This document shows, piece by piece, positions 14,925 to 23,466 of a DNA stretch of 64,000 nt. Origin of the DNA: Lacrimispora indolis DSM 755 (GTDB lineage Bacteria; Bacillota; Clostridia; Lachnospirales; Lachnospiraceae); assembly GCF_000526995.1 (NCBI RefSeq), contig NZ_AZUI01000001.1, positions 4,382,001 through 4,446,000 on the forward strand, in the 5' to 3' direction. The notes under the pieces were generated by a model. It was not told the origin of the DNA and did no database searches. It saw only the letters and a list, made by a program, of their open reading frames with translations. Every line of letters begins with the position of its first letter. The stretch's first letter is position 1. The position numbers and the translations under genes are program-made.

Positions 14925-15602
14925 ATGGCTGGAATCATGTACGGAATCGGAGTAGGGCCGGGAGATCCGGAACTTATGACATTAAAGGCGGTAAAACGGA
15001 TCAGGGAATTAAAGGTCATTGCAATTCCCCATAAAAATAAAGAACAGTGTATGGCATATCAGATTGCCAGACAGGCGGTGCCGGAAATAGAGGAAAAGGA
15101 ATGCCTTTATCTGCACATGCCTATGACAAAGGATGAGAATGTGCTTAAGGAAAGCCACGAGCTGGCAGCCAGAAAGGTCAGGGAGCATCTGGATAAGGGG
15201 GAGGATGTGGGATTCATTACCCTGGGGGATGTGAGCATTTATTCCACCTTTACTTACCTTTGGGAGCGGCTTTTGAAGGAAGGGTATTCCACCCGGTTAG
15301 AAAGCGGGATCCCCTCTTTTTGTGCCGTGGCGGCAAGGGTCGGCATTCCCCTGGTATCAGGATCAGAGGAGCTTCATATTATCCCGGCCTCTTATCAGAT
15401 CAAAGATGCCCTGGAGCTTTCAGGAGTAAAAGTTCTTATGAAGGCAGGCCGGCAGATGAGAGCGGTTAAAGAGGAACTGAAAAAATGCGGGGCAAGCGCC
15501 ATTATGGTGGAAAACTGCGGAATGCCGGATGAACGGATCTACGGTTCTTTGGCGGAGATCCCGGAGGATGCCGGCTATTATTCTTTGGTGATTGTGAGGT
15601 AA
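14925..15602 (+). CDS. cbiL: Cobalt-precorrin-2 C20-methyltransferase CbiL
   Basis: The protein has 225 residues and belongs to the tetrapyrrole methylase family. The SAM-binding loop GVGPGDPELMT (9-19) and TLGDVSIYSTFTYL (the CbiL/CobI form of the GDP loop) identify the C-20 enzyme; ESGIPSFCAVAAR follows. It adds the second methyl group of the ring and feeds the C-17 methyltransferase CbiH encoded downstream. Length is usual for the family. AGGAGG lies 8 nt before the ATG, three bases after the cbiD stop. Confidence 0.93.
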   Translation: MAGIMYGIGVGPGDPELMTLKAVKRIRELKVIAIPHKNKEQCMAYQIARQAVPEIEEKECLYLHMPMTKDENVLKESHELAARKVREHLDKGEDVGFITLGDVSIYSTFTYLWERLLKEGYSTRLESGIPSFCAVAARVGIPLVSGSEELHIIPASYQIKDALELSGVKVLMKAGRQMRAVKEELKKCGASAIMVENCGMPDERIYGSLAEIPEDAGYYSLVIVR

Positions 15603-15604
15603 TT

Positions 15605-16372
15605 ATGGTACATATCGTAGGAGCAGGCCCGGGAGCGCCGGACTTAATTACAGTAAGAGGCAAAGATCTGCTTGACAGGGCAGATGTGATTATTTACGCT
15701 GGTTCTTTGGTAAACCCGGCTCTTTTAGAAAGCAGAAAAGCCCAGTGCCAGGTTTATGACAGCGCAAAAATGACCCTTGAGGAAGTGATTGCCGTTATGG
15801 AAGCGGCAGAGCTGGAAGGAAAGACGACGGTAAGACTTCATACCGGTGATCCCTGCATTTACGGGGCAATAAGAGAGCAGATGGATGAGTTGGAAGAAAG
15901 AGGGATTCCCTATGATGTGTGCCCGGGAGTCAGCTCCTTTTGCGGTGCAGCCTCTGCCCTTAAAATGGAGTATACCCTTCCTGATGTGACCCAAAGCGTG
16001 ATTATCACCCGCATGGCGGGCAGAACGCCTGTGCCGGAACGGGAGTCAATTGCTTCCTTTGCCGCCCACGGAGCCACCATGGTGATCTTTTTAAGCGCCG
16101 GAATGTTAGATGAGCTGTCAAGGGAATTGATAAAAGGCGGTTATTTCCCGGATACTCCTGCAGCCATTGTTTATAAAGCCACCTGGGCGGAGGAGAAGAC
16201 TGTAATCTGTACGGTGGAAAGCTTAAGCGCCAGCGCCGGACGGGAGAATATAAGGAAGACAGCCCTGATTCTTGTGGGCAATGCCGTGGCCCAGAGCAGC
16301 TATGAACGTTCCAGGCTTTATGACCCGGTATTTACCACTGAATACAGAAAGGGAACGGGGGAGGAAGGATGA
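15605..16372 (+). CDS. cbiF: Cobalt-precorrin-4 C11-methyltransferase CbiF
   Basis: The protein has 255 residues and is a tetrapyrrole methylase: GAGPGAPDLITVRG (residues 5-18), YAGSLVNP, LHTGDPCIYGAIREQ and PGVSSFCGAA are typical of CbiF/CobM. It methylates C-11 of cobalt-precorrin-4 with S-adenosylmethionine. The start follows the cbiL stop by two bases, and the end overlaps cbiG in an ATGA, so the three genes are coupled. Length fits the family. Confidence 0.95.
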   Translation: MVHIVGAGPGAPDLITVRGKDLLDRADVIIYAGSLVNPALLESRKAQCQVYDSAKMTLEEVIAVMEAAELEGKTTVRLHTGDPCIYGAIREQMDELEERGIPYDVCPGVSSFCGAASALKMEYTLPDVTQSVIITRMAGRTPVPERESIASFAAHGATMVIFLSAGMLDELSRELIKGGYFPDTPAAIVYKATWAEEKTVICTVESLSASAGRENIRKTALILVGNAVAQSSYERSRLYDPVFTTEYRKGTGEEG

Positions 16373-17451
16373 GACTTTCCATCATCTGCTTTACGGAGGC
16401 AGGGGCAAGGCTTTGTGCAAAGCTTGTAAAAGAAATTTCAAAGGACGGCCAGTCTTGTGAAGGATATGGAGCGGAAGCCCTTCTTAAATCCTGTCCTGAC
16501 GGGGATATTCTGCTTCCTGTTACAACATCCTTATCTGAATGGACAAGAGAACAGTTCTCAGAAAAGGAAGGGATCGTGTTCATAGGAGCGGCAGGCATCG
16601 CTGTCCGGGCGATTGCGCCCTTTCTAAAGAGCAAGGCAGAGGATCCGGCTGTGGTGGTCATGGACGATATGGGCAGGTTTTCCATTTCCCTGCTATCCGG
16701 CCATTTGGGAGGGGCCAATGAACTGGCAGAGCGGCTGGCAGAGCTGACAGGCGGACAGCCGGTCATTACCACGGCCACAGACAGCCACGGCAAATTTGCG
16801 GTGGATTTGTTTGCCAGGGAGCAGGGACTGGTCATTACGGAACTAAAGAAGATAAAAGAGATATCCTCTGCCATCCTAAAGGGGGAAAGCGTAGGATTTC
16901 ATTGTGATTTTCCGGTTTCAGGAAAGCTTCCGGGGGGACTTGTTAAAGGGAAAGCCTTCCGGCAAAACCTTTGGATCACCATCAAGGAGGAACTTTCAGA
17001 AGAGATGCTTAAGGAGTCCCTAAAGCTGGTTCCAAGAATTCTGGTTTTGGGAATCGGCTGCAGAAAGGGCGTTCCTGTTGAAACCGTAGAACGTGTTATA
17101 GACCGGGTTTTTAAGGAATGGAATTTATCCCTTAAGGGTCTTGCCGCATGTGCCAGCATTGATATAAAGAAGGAAGAAAAGGGCATCTGCCAGTTTGCTG
17201 CCGAAAAAGGAGTCCCGTTTTATACTTATCCGGCAGAGGTGCTTGCAGAAACAGAAGGGGAATTCTCTTCTTCTTCTTTTGTAAAACAGGTCACAGGAGT
17301 GGATAATGTATGTGAACGGGCAGCCCTTGCCTGTGTAAAGGAACTGGGAGGCGGGAATCTTCTGGTGAAGAAACAGGCATTGGAAGGAGTAACGGCGGCT
17401 GTGGCAGTCCGGGATTGGAAGGTGGAGACAAAGTATGACAAAATCAGGTAA
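16369..17451 (+). CDS. cbiG: Cobalt-precorrin-5A hydrolase CbiG
   Basis: The protein has 360 residues. The N-terminal CbiG domain includes FIGAAGIAVRAIAPFLKSK, DPAVVVMDDMGRFSISLLSGHLGGANELA and PVITTATD. The C-terminal CbiG/CobE-like domain has GIGCRKGV, LAACASIDIKKEEKG and VCERAALA. It opens the delta-lactone and releases C-20 as acetaldehyde, a step specific to the anaerobic pathway; with CbiD it shows that the route is oxygen-independent. It overlaps cbiF by four bases and cbiH by 17. Confidence 0.95.
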   Translation: MRLSIICFTEAGARLCAKLVKEISKDGQSCEGYGAEALLKSCPDGDILLPVTTSLSEWTREQFSEKEGIVFIGAAGIAVRAIAPFLKSKAEDPAVVVMDDMGRFSISLLSGHLGGANELAERLAELTGGQPVITTATDSHGKFAVDLFAREQGLVITELKKIKEISSAILKGESVGFHCDFPVSGKLPGGLVKGKAFRQNLWITIKEELSEEMLKESLKLVPRILVLGIGCRKGVPVETVERVIDRVFKEWNLSLKGLAACASIDIKKEEKGICQFAAEKGVPFYTYPAEVLAETEGEFSSSSFVKQVTGVDNVCERAALACVKELGGGNLLVKKQALEGVTAAVAVRDWKVETKYDKIR

Positions 17452-18175
17452 GCTTTATGTGGTAGGGATCGGTCCGGGTTCCTATGAGGATATGACCATA
17501 AGGGCCGTGAAGGCCCTGGAAGAGAGTGAGATTATTGTAGGGTATACTGTATACATAGATTTGATCAAGGACCATTTTCCAGGTAAGGAGATGCTTTCCA
17601 CACCAATGCGCAGGGAACAGGAGCGGTGCGGGCTGGCCATTGACGAGGCGAAAAAAGGGAAAATTACGGCAATGGTATGCAGCGGAGATTCAGGCGTTTA
17701 CGGCATGAGCGGATTGATTCTTGAGATGGCCCGTTCAGAGGAAGGGCTGGAAATTGAGATCATACCCGGAGTGACTGCGGCCTTAAGCGGCGGGGCTGTT
17801 TTAGGCGCTCCTCTTGGCCACGACTTTGCTGTAATCAGCTTAAGCGACTTACTCACTCCAATGGAATTAATTGAAGAAAGGCTGAAAGCTTCCGCTCAGG
17901 CGGATATGGTCATCTGCCTTTATAATCCTTCCAGCAAAAAAAGGGCCGATTATTTGAAACGTGCTTGTGAGATCGTCATGGAATTCAAAAGCCGGTCAAC
18001 CGTATGCGGACTTGTAAAAAATATTGGCAGGAATGAGGAGGAAATGGCGGTCATGACTCTGGAAAACCTAAGAGATACCCAGACAGATATGTTTACCACC
18101 GTCTATATAGGAAATTCCATGACAAAATTAATAGACGGCAGAATGGTAACGCCAAGAGGCTATAAAAATGTGTAG
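17435..18175 (+). CDS. cbiH: Cobalt-precorrin-3 C17-methyltransferase CbiH
   Basis: The protein has 246 residues. The SAM-binding loop GIGPGSYEDMT, GYTVYIDLI, the MVCSGDSGVYGM loop and PGVTAALSGGAVLGAPLGHDFAVISLSD are classical CbiH/CobJ sequence. It performs ring contraction with C-17 methylation. No ferredoxin-like extension, seen in some CbiH proteins, is present. It overlaps cbiG by 17 bp and the cbiJE fusion gene by 8 bp. Confidence 0.94.
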   Translation: MTKSGKLYVVGIGPGSYEDMTIRAVKALEESEIIVGYTVYIDLIKDHFPGKEMLSTPMRREQERCGLAIDEAKKGKITAMVCSGDSGVYGMSGLILEMARSEEGLEIEIIPGVTAALSGGAVLGAPLGHDFAVISLSDLLTPMELIEERLKASAQADMVICLYNPSSKKRADYLKRACEIVMEFKSRSTVCGLVKNIGRNEEEMAVMTLENLRDTQTDMFTTVYIGNSMTKLIDGRMVTPRGYKNV

Positions 18176-19640
18176 GGTCCTGATTTTTGGCGGCACCGCA
18201 GAAGGCCGTATCCTGGCGGAATACTGTCACCAAAAGGAAATACATGTATGGGTCAGCGTTGCCACCGGATATGGAAGAATGGTTCTTTTGGAGAGCCAGT
18301 ATCTCCATATCCATGAAAGCCCCATGGATGCTCATGAGATGGAACTGTTTATAGAACAAAAGGGAATCACCCTTGTGCTTGATGCCACTCACCCTTATGC
18401 TGTTCTGGCTAGTGAAAACATACGCTCTGCCTGTGAATTGGCAGGAGTTACTTACAAGAGGATCGTAAGGGAGTCTTCCCAGGGGCCGGAACCGGGGGAT
18501 CAGAAAGAAGGGAAGATCCTGTGGGCAGGCGGCTTAGAAGAAGCGGTCCTTGCCTTGCAGAACGTTTCAGGAAACATTTTAGTCACAACGGGAAGCAAGG
18601 AGCTTTCAGCCTTTACCAGTCTGGATTCCTGGGAGGAGCGGATTTATGCCAGAGTTCTGCCGTCCTTGTCCGTAATCTCTGCCTGTGAGGAAATGGGATT
18701 TAAGGGGAAGCATCTGATCGGTATGCAGGGCCCTTTTACAGCTGAAATGAACCGGGCCATGATAAGGCAGTATGACATCAGCTGCCTTGTGACAAAGGAG
18801 GCCGGAACTGCGGGAGGTTTTCCGGAAAAGATGGAGGCGGCATCAGAATGCGGGATTATGACAGTTGTCATCGGACGTCCGGGAAAAGAAGAAGGGATTA
18901 CGGTCAGAGAAGCAAAAAAGCTTTTATCTGATTATAAAGAAGAGGGCTTATGTCAGGCTATGCCCAGACTTTGGCAGCCTGAAAAGAGAAAAGTATTTTT
19001 GATCGGAACCGGCATGGGCGGAGAGGATCAGATGACCGTAAGGGCATGGAAGGAATTAAAGCAATGTGATGTGATATTTGGTGCGGAGAGAATGCTCTTG
19101 GGCGTTTCCCAGGCAATTCCCCATGCAGTCAAAAAGCCCTTTTATACCAGCAGAGACATCCTGCCCTGGCTTGAAAAGCACAGGGAGTTTTCCAGGATCG
19201 GAATTTTGTATTCCGGAGATACGGGCTTTTACAGCGGAGCCAGAAAGATGGCGGAAGCATTGGCAAAGGAGCCCCAGGACCAGATATATGATACGGAGAT
19301 CCTGCCTGGGATATCATCGGTTTCCTACTTATGTTCCAGGCTGAAAACCGGTTGGGAGAATGTGGGCCTTGTGAGCCTGCATGGCAGGACCTCTGACATG
19401 ATAAAAGAATTGACCCTTCATTCCAGGGTATTTGCTCTTCTTGACGGAACCAATACGGTGAAAAGCCTGTGCTGCCTCCTTAAGGAGCATGGGTTTTACG
19501 AAGCCAGGCTGTCCGTGGGAGAGCGGCTTTCCTATCCTGATGAACGGATAACCGTTGGAACGCCGGAGGATCTGGAAGGGCAGGAGTTTGATGTATTATC
19601 TGCCGTATTGATTGAGAAAGAGGCAATTTATGAGAGATGA
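18168..19640 (+). CDS. cbiJE: Fused precorrin-6A reductase (CbiJ) and C5-methyltransferase (CbiE)
   Basis: The protein has 490 residues and two domains. Residues 1 to about 260 are CbiJ/CobK: GGTAEGRILAEY (8-19), DATHPYA, YKRIVRE, TTGSKEL and GMQGPF. Residues about 273-490 are CbiE: FLIGTGMGGEDQMT, GAERML, YSGDTGFYSGA and PGISSVSYL. CbiJ reduces the C18-C19 double bond of cobalt-precorrin-6A; CbiE methylates C-5. In many genomes CbiE is instead fused to CbiT; here CbiT is a separate gene just downstream, overlapping by 11 bp. The fusion joins two nearby steps in one polypeptide. Confidence 0.93.
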   Translation: MCRVLIFGGTAEGRILAEYCHQKEIHVWVSVATGYGRMVLLESQYLHIHESPMDAHEMELFIEQKGITLVLDATHPYAVLASENIRSACELAGVTYKRIVRESSQGPEPGDQKEGKILWAGGLEEAVLALQNVSGNILVTTGSKELSAFTSLDSWEERIYARVLPSLSVISACEEMGFKGKHLIGMQGPFTAEMNRAMIRQYDISCLVTKEAGTAGGFPEKMEAASECGIMTVVIGRPGKEEGITVREAKKLLSDYKEEGLCQAMPRLWQPEKRKVFLIGTGMGGEDQMTVRAWKELKQCDVIFGAERMLLGVSQAIPHAVKKPFYTSRDILPWLEKHREFSRIGILYSGDTGFYSGARKMAEALAKEPQDQIYDTEILPGISSVSYLCSRLKTGWENVGLVSLHGRTSDMIKELTLHSRVFALLDGTNTVKSLCCLLKEHGFYEARLSVGERLSYPDERITVGTPEDLEGQEFDVLSAVLIEKEAIYER

Positions 19641-20202
19641 ACTGTTTATCCGTGGAGATGTGCCCATGACAAAAAGCGAGGTCAGGGCTGTTTCCATATC
19701 AAAGCTGGAGCTGGATCAGGATTCTGTCCTGTATGATATAGGAGCCGGAACCGGCTCTGTGTCCATTGAAGCTTCCCGGTATCTCACCGGAGGCCGGGTT
19801 TATGCGGTGGAAAAGAAAGCGGAAGCAATAGAGCTTATAAAAGCAAATAAGGAAAAATTTGCAGCAGACTGCCTGGAAATCGTCGAAGGAGCAGCGCCTG
19901 AGGCATTGGTATCTCTTGAAGCCCCTTCCCACGTATTTATCGGTGGAACCTCCGGATCCATGGACAAGGTACTTTCCCTGGTTTTAAAAAAGAATCCGGG
20001 GGCCAGGATCGTAATCAATGCAATCGCCCTGGAATCTCTGTCCGAAATTATATCCTGGCTGAAAGAACATTCCGTCCCGGCGGAAATCGTACAGGTGCAG
20101 GTATCCAGAGGAAGGAAAGCGGGAGATTACCATCTGATGATGGGACAAAATCCTGTCTATGTGGTTTCCTTTGGAGGGGAAGGGAGGAATATCCTTGAAT
20201 GA
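19630..20202 (+). CDS. cbiT: Cobalt-precorrin-6B C15-methyltransferase (decarboxylating) CbiT
   Basis: The protein has 190 residues. A Rossmann-type methyltransferase fold is shown by DELFIRGDVPMTKSEVRA at the start, LYDIGAGTGSVSIEASR (SAM motif I), YAVEKK (motif II) and FIGGTSGSMDKVL. It methylates C-15 and removes the C-12 acetate carboxyl. ATG 19630 has GAAAGAGG upstream; the longer frame from TTG 19612 has none. It overlaps cbiJE by 11 bp and cbiA by 8 bp. Confidence 0.94.
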   Translation: MRDELFIRGDVPMTKSEVRAVSISKLELDQDSVLYDIGAGTGSVSIEASRYLTGGRVYAVEKKAEAIELIKANKEKFAADCLEIVEGAAPEALVSLEAPSHVFIGGTSGSMDKVLSLVLKKNPGARIVINAIALESLSEIISWLKEHSVPAEIVQVQVSRGRKAGDYHLMMGQNPVYVVSFGGEGRNILE

Positions 20203-21589
20203 TTCCTATCCCAGGCTGATGCTTGCTGCCCCTAAGAGCGGCAGCGGAAAAACCATGATGACCTGCGGACTATTAAATGCTTTTCTCTTGAGAAAACTGC
20301 CCTGCCGGTCCTTTAAATGTGGCCCGGATTATATTGATCCCATGTTTCATAAATCCGTGCTTGGGATTGACGGCGGAAATTTAGACACGTTTTTCCTGGA
20401 TCAGCAGCGGGTCAGAGAGCAGTTTTCAGACAGGGCAAAGGGAGCCGGGATTTCTGTTATTGAAGGGGTCATGGGGTATTATGACGGAGTGGGCGGAGAT
20501 ACCACTCATGCAAGCTCCTATGAGGTGGCATGTGCCCTGGATACACCGGTGGTCCTGGTTTTAGACTGCAAGGGAGCCAGCCTGTCCCTGGCAGCAGTGG
20601 TGAAGGGCTTCTTGGAATATAAAGAAAACAGCCATATCAAGGGTGTGATCTTAAACCGGACGTCAGCCGTTATGGCAGGACGGCTGAGACCGGCAATGGA
20701 AGAACTGGGGGTACATATTTACGGATATCTGCCGGAATGTGAAGAAGGGACCTTTGGCAGCCGCCATCTGGGTCTTGTGCTTCCGGGGGAAATAAAGGGT
20801 TTAAAAGATCAGCTTCATAAACTGGCCGTAAAGCTGGAATCTACCATTGATGTAGATGGACTTATAAAGCTGGCCCAGGAGGCAAAGCCGCTGCCATCTC
20901 TTAAAGAAAGATCAAAATGCCGGGTTTCCCAGGTCATTCCTGGGAAGGAAGTGGTCATTGGAATGGCCTTTGATGAGGCTTTCTGCTTTTATTATCAGGA
21001 GAACTTAAAGCTCCTTGAAGAGATGGGAGCAAGGCTTATTCCCTTTAGTCCCATTCACGATAAAGCGCTGCCTCCCGGCATTTGCGGTCTTTTGCTCGGG
21101 GGAGGATATCCGGAGCTTTATTGCAAAGAGCTTTCGGAAAATGAATCCATGCTCCGGGAAATAAGAAACGCTTCGGAGCGCGGCCTTCCCATACTGGCTG
21201 AATGCGGAGGCTTTCTGTATCTTCACCAGGAGCTGGAGACAAAAGACCATAAAAGCTACTGCCTGTCTGGCGTCATACCCGGAAGAGCGTTTCCGACAGA
21301 ACGCCTGTTGCGGTTTGGCTATATTGAGGCGTTTGCCAGAGAGGATATTCCATTTTTAAAAAAGGGAGAATCCATCCGGGGCCATGAATTCCATTACTGG
21401 GACAGCACAAACAACGGAGCCGGTATGGAGGCAATAAAACCAGGCGGTAAAAAAAGCTGGAACTGCGTTCATGGAGAAGGAAATCTGCTGGCAGGCTTCC
21501 CTCATTTTTATTATCCTTCTAACCCTGTGCTGCCAGAGCGTTTTGTGGAGGCCTGCAAAGGCTTTAAGGAAACAGAGGAAAGGACATAA
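20195..21589 (+). CDS. cbiA: Cobyrinate a,c-diamide synthase CbiA
   Basis: The protein has 464 residues. The N-terminal dethiobiotin-synthetase-like ATPase domain has the P-loop PKSGSGKT and FKCGPDYIDPMFH. The C-terminal class-I glutamine amidotransferase domain has GGGYPELY and nucleophile Cys in ILAECGGFLYL, with GHEFHYWD and HFYYPSNP late. It amidates the a and c side chains. The start is TTG at 20195, seven bases after GGGAGG; the longer frame to 20159 only reads back through cbiT. A 24-bp gap separates it from cobT. Confidence 0.95.
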   Translation: MNDSYPRLMLAAPKSGSGKTMMTCGLLNAFLLRKLPCRSFKCGPDYIDPMFHKSVLGIDGGNLDTFFLDQQRVREQFSDRAKGAGISVIEGVMGYYDGVGGDTTHASSYEVACALDTPVVLVLDCKGASLSLAAVVKGFLEYKENSHIKGVILNRTSAVMAGRLRPAMEELGVHIYGYLPECEEGTFGSRHLGLVLPGEIKGLKDQLHKLAVKLESTIDVDGLIKLAQEAKPLPSLKERSKCRVSQVIPGKEVVIGMAFDEAFCFYYQENLKLLEEMGARLIPFSPIHDKALPPGICGLLLGGGYPELYCKELSENESMLREIRNASERGLPILAECGGFLYLHQELETKDHKSYCLSGVIPGRAFPTERLLRFGYIEAFAREDIPFLKKGESIRGHEFHYWDSTNNGAGMEAIKPGGKKSWNCVHGEGNLLAGFPHFYYPSNPVLPERFVEACKGFKETEERT

Positions 21590-21613
21590 AACTTTGACTT
21601 GGAAAGGCTTCAA

Positions 21614-22696
21614 ATGATGAATGAAGAACTTAATGTATACTTATCACAGATCCGGCCTCTTAGCGCTTCTGCCATGGAAACCGCCCACAGCCGATGGTCC
21701 CAGGTGGCAAAGCCTCTTAACAGCTTAGGCGTCCTGGAAGCTGATATCATAAAGATGGCAGGGATAAGGGAAACGTCAAAAGTGGATATAAATAAACGGG
21801 CGCTTCTCATCCTGTGCGCTGACAATGGGATCGTGGAGGAAGGGGTCACCCAGACCGGCAGGGAAGTGACTGCCCTTGTGGCTGAGAACATGACAAAGGG
21901 AGACAGCAGCGTCTGCATCATGGCAGAACGGGCCGGGGTGGATGTATTTCCAGTGGATATGGGGGTTGCCAGGGATCTGTTCTCCGGCCTTCGTTATCCT
22001 CTCATCTGCAGAAAGACCGCTTACGGGACAAATAATTTCCGCAAAGAGCCTGCCATGAAGCGGGAGGAGGCGGTTAAATCCATAGAGACAGGCATCAAAC
22101 TGGTTGGAGAGCTGGCGGGAAAAGGCTATCATCTGATCGCAACCGGGGAAATGGGGATCGGAAATACCACCACCAGCAGTGCGGTTGCTTCCCTGCTGCT
22201 GAAAAAAGCTCCGGAAGCCCTGACAGGAAGAGGGGCGGGATTAAATGATGAGGGCTTAAAAAAGAAGCTGGAAGTCATCAGAGAGGCCGTAGAGAGATAC
22301 GGTCCCGTCTGCCGGGATGCGGTGGATATCCTTGCCTGCGTGGGAGGCTTTGATCTGGCAGGACTTACCGGCGTATTTCTAGGCGGAGCCATTTACCGGA
22401 TACCGGTTTTAGTGGACGGATTTATTTCTGCGGCAGCGGCCCTTTCTGCAGACCGCATTTATCCGGGCTGCAGTGGCTTCATGCTGGCTTCCCATGTGTC
22501 TGCGGAGCCTGCCGGCAGACTGCTCCTTGATGAGCTGGGGCTTTTACCTCTGATACAGGCGGGAATGTGCCTGGGAGAGGGGACCGGAGCGGTGGCGGCA
22601 ATCCCCCTTCTTGATATGGCGGCCGGCGTTTATACAAAAATGAGTTCCTTTGAAGACATACATATTGAAGCGTATAAACCCATGGGAGGACAATGA
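21614..22696 (+). CDS. cobT: Nicotinate-nucleotide-dimethylbenzimidazole phosphoribosyltransferase CobT
   Basis: The protein has 360 residues. Clear CobT features are LNSLGVLE, CADNGIVEEGVTQ, TGEMGIGNTTTSSAV, GRGAGL, the VDGFISAAAAL loop and GMCLGEGTGAVAA with the catalytic Glu near the end. It makes the alpha-ribazole phosphate of the lower ligand. GGAAAGG precedes ATG 21614; ATG 21617 is an equally possible start and TTG 21599 less so. Its stop overlaps the cobU start (ATGA). It marks the change in the operon from ring building to nucleotide-loop assembly. Confidence 0.94.
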   Translation: MMNEELNVYLSQIRPLSASAMETAHSRWSQVAKPLNSLGVLEADIIKMAGIRETSKVDINKRALLILCADNGIVEEGVTQTGREVTALVAENMTKGDSSVCIMAERAGVDVFPVDMGVARDLFSGLRYPLICRKTAYGTNNFRKEPAMKREEAVKSIETGIKLVGELAGKGYHLIATGEMGIGNTTTSSAVASLLLKKAPEALTGRGAGLNDEGLKKKLEVIREAVERYGPVCRDAVDILACVGGFDLAGLTGVFLGGAIYRIPVLVDGFISAAAALSADRIYPGCSGFMLASHVSAEPAGRLLLDELGLLPLIQAGMCLGEGTGAVAAIPLLDMAAGVYTKMSSFEDIHIEAYKPMGGQ

Positions 22697-23298
22697 TGAT
22701 CACTTTGATTGTGGGAGGAAGCGGAAGCGGAAAATCAGAATATGCGGAAAGTCTGGTCATGAGCCTGGGAGAAGGCAGGCGGATCTACATTGCCACCATG
22801 AAGCCCTGGGATGAGGAATGCAGGCGCAGAATAGACCGGCACAGGCAGATGAGGGCACAAAAGCAGTTTGAGACAGTGGAATGCTACCGGAATTTAAAGG
22901 GACTGAAGCGGAACATCAACAGACTGCAGCCTTCGTCGGTCCTTCTGGAATGCATGTCAAATCTGGTGTCAAATGAGCTTTTTGGCCTGGGAGACCAGGG
23001 GGAAGCTCCGCCCGCGGAGAGAACATCTGCAGTGGGAGAGATCATGGAAGGGATCAGGAGAATAGAAGAAGAGACCGGACATTTTATCATTGTGACCAAT
23101 GAGGTTTTTTCCGATGGGGACAGCTATGGAGAAGAGACCCTGGTTTACCGGAAGGTTCTTGGAGAGGTCAACCGGAGAATCGCTGAAATTTCCAATGAAG
23201 TGATCGAGGTAGTCGCAGGAATACCGATTGTGTTGAAAGCCAATGGGAGTCCTTATGAAATATACAGGATGCAGGAAACGAGGCGTCTTAAAAGTTAA
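22693..23298 (+). CDS. cobU: Adenosylcobinamide kinase / guanylyltransferase CobU
   Basis: The protein has 201 residues. The P-loop GGSGSGKSEYAE (8-19), an IATM strand and R-I-RHR segment, and LLECMSNLV and VTNEVFSDG near the GTP site identify the bifunctional CobU enzyme. The usual late GSGIVP is changed to FSDG here. It phosphorylates adenosylcobinamide and attaches GMP. It is the last gene of the first cobalamin operon. A shorter, degenerate relative is encoded at 57276. Downstream, 23315-23357 holds an imperfect hairpin (ATGCAATA/TATTGCAT) without a T-run. Confidence 0.9.
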   Translation: MMITLIVGGSGSGKSEYAESLVMSLGEGRRIYIATMKPWDEECRRRIDRHRQMRAQKQFETVECYRNLKGLKRNINRLQPSSVLLECMSNLVSNELFGLGDQGEAPPAERTSAVGEIMEGIRRIEEETGHFIIVTNEVFSDGDSYGEETLVYRKVLGEVNRRIAEISNEVIEVVAGIPIVLKANGSPYEIYRMQETRRLKS

Positions 23299-23415
23299 AT
23301 TTTAACTCCATGTGATGCAATATCCTGTGATTGTTTGAGTTTCTGCAGGTATTGCATGGACAGGATGGGATTTGCTTTTAGACGCCCTTCCTTTGCGTAC
23401 AAACGGAAAAGCAGC

Positions 23416-23445
23416 TTGAGATGATAAGGGATTTTGTTATATAAT
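23416..23445 (+). promoter_or_regulatory. Promoter of the YesN/YesM pair
   Basis: TTGAGA (23416-23421), an 18-nt spacer and TATAAT (23440-23445) lie about 20 nt before the ATG of the regulator gene. The leader is very short. Confidence 0.6.
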
Positions 23446-23466
23446 ATGGCGGGATGGAGGTGCGAG

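Noticed and set aside
23300..23370. Terminator after cobU
   Set aside because: An imperfect hairpin (ATGCAATA/TATTGCAT) is present but has no T-run.
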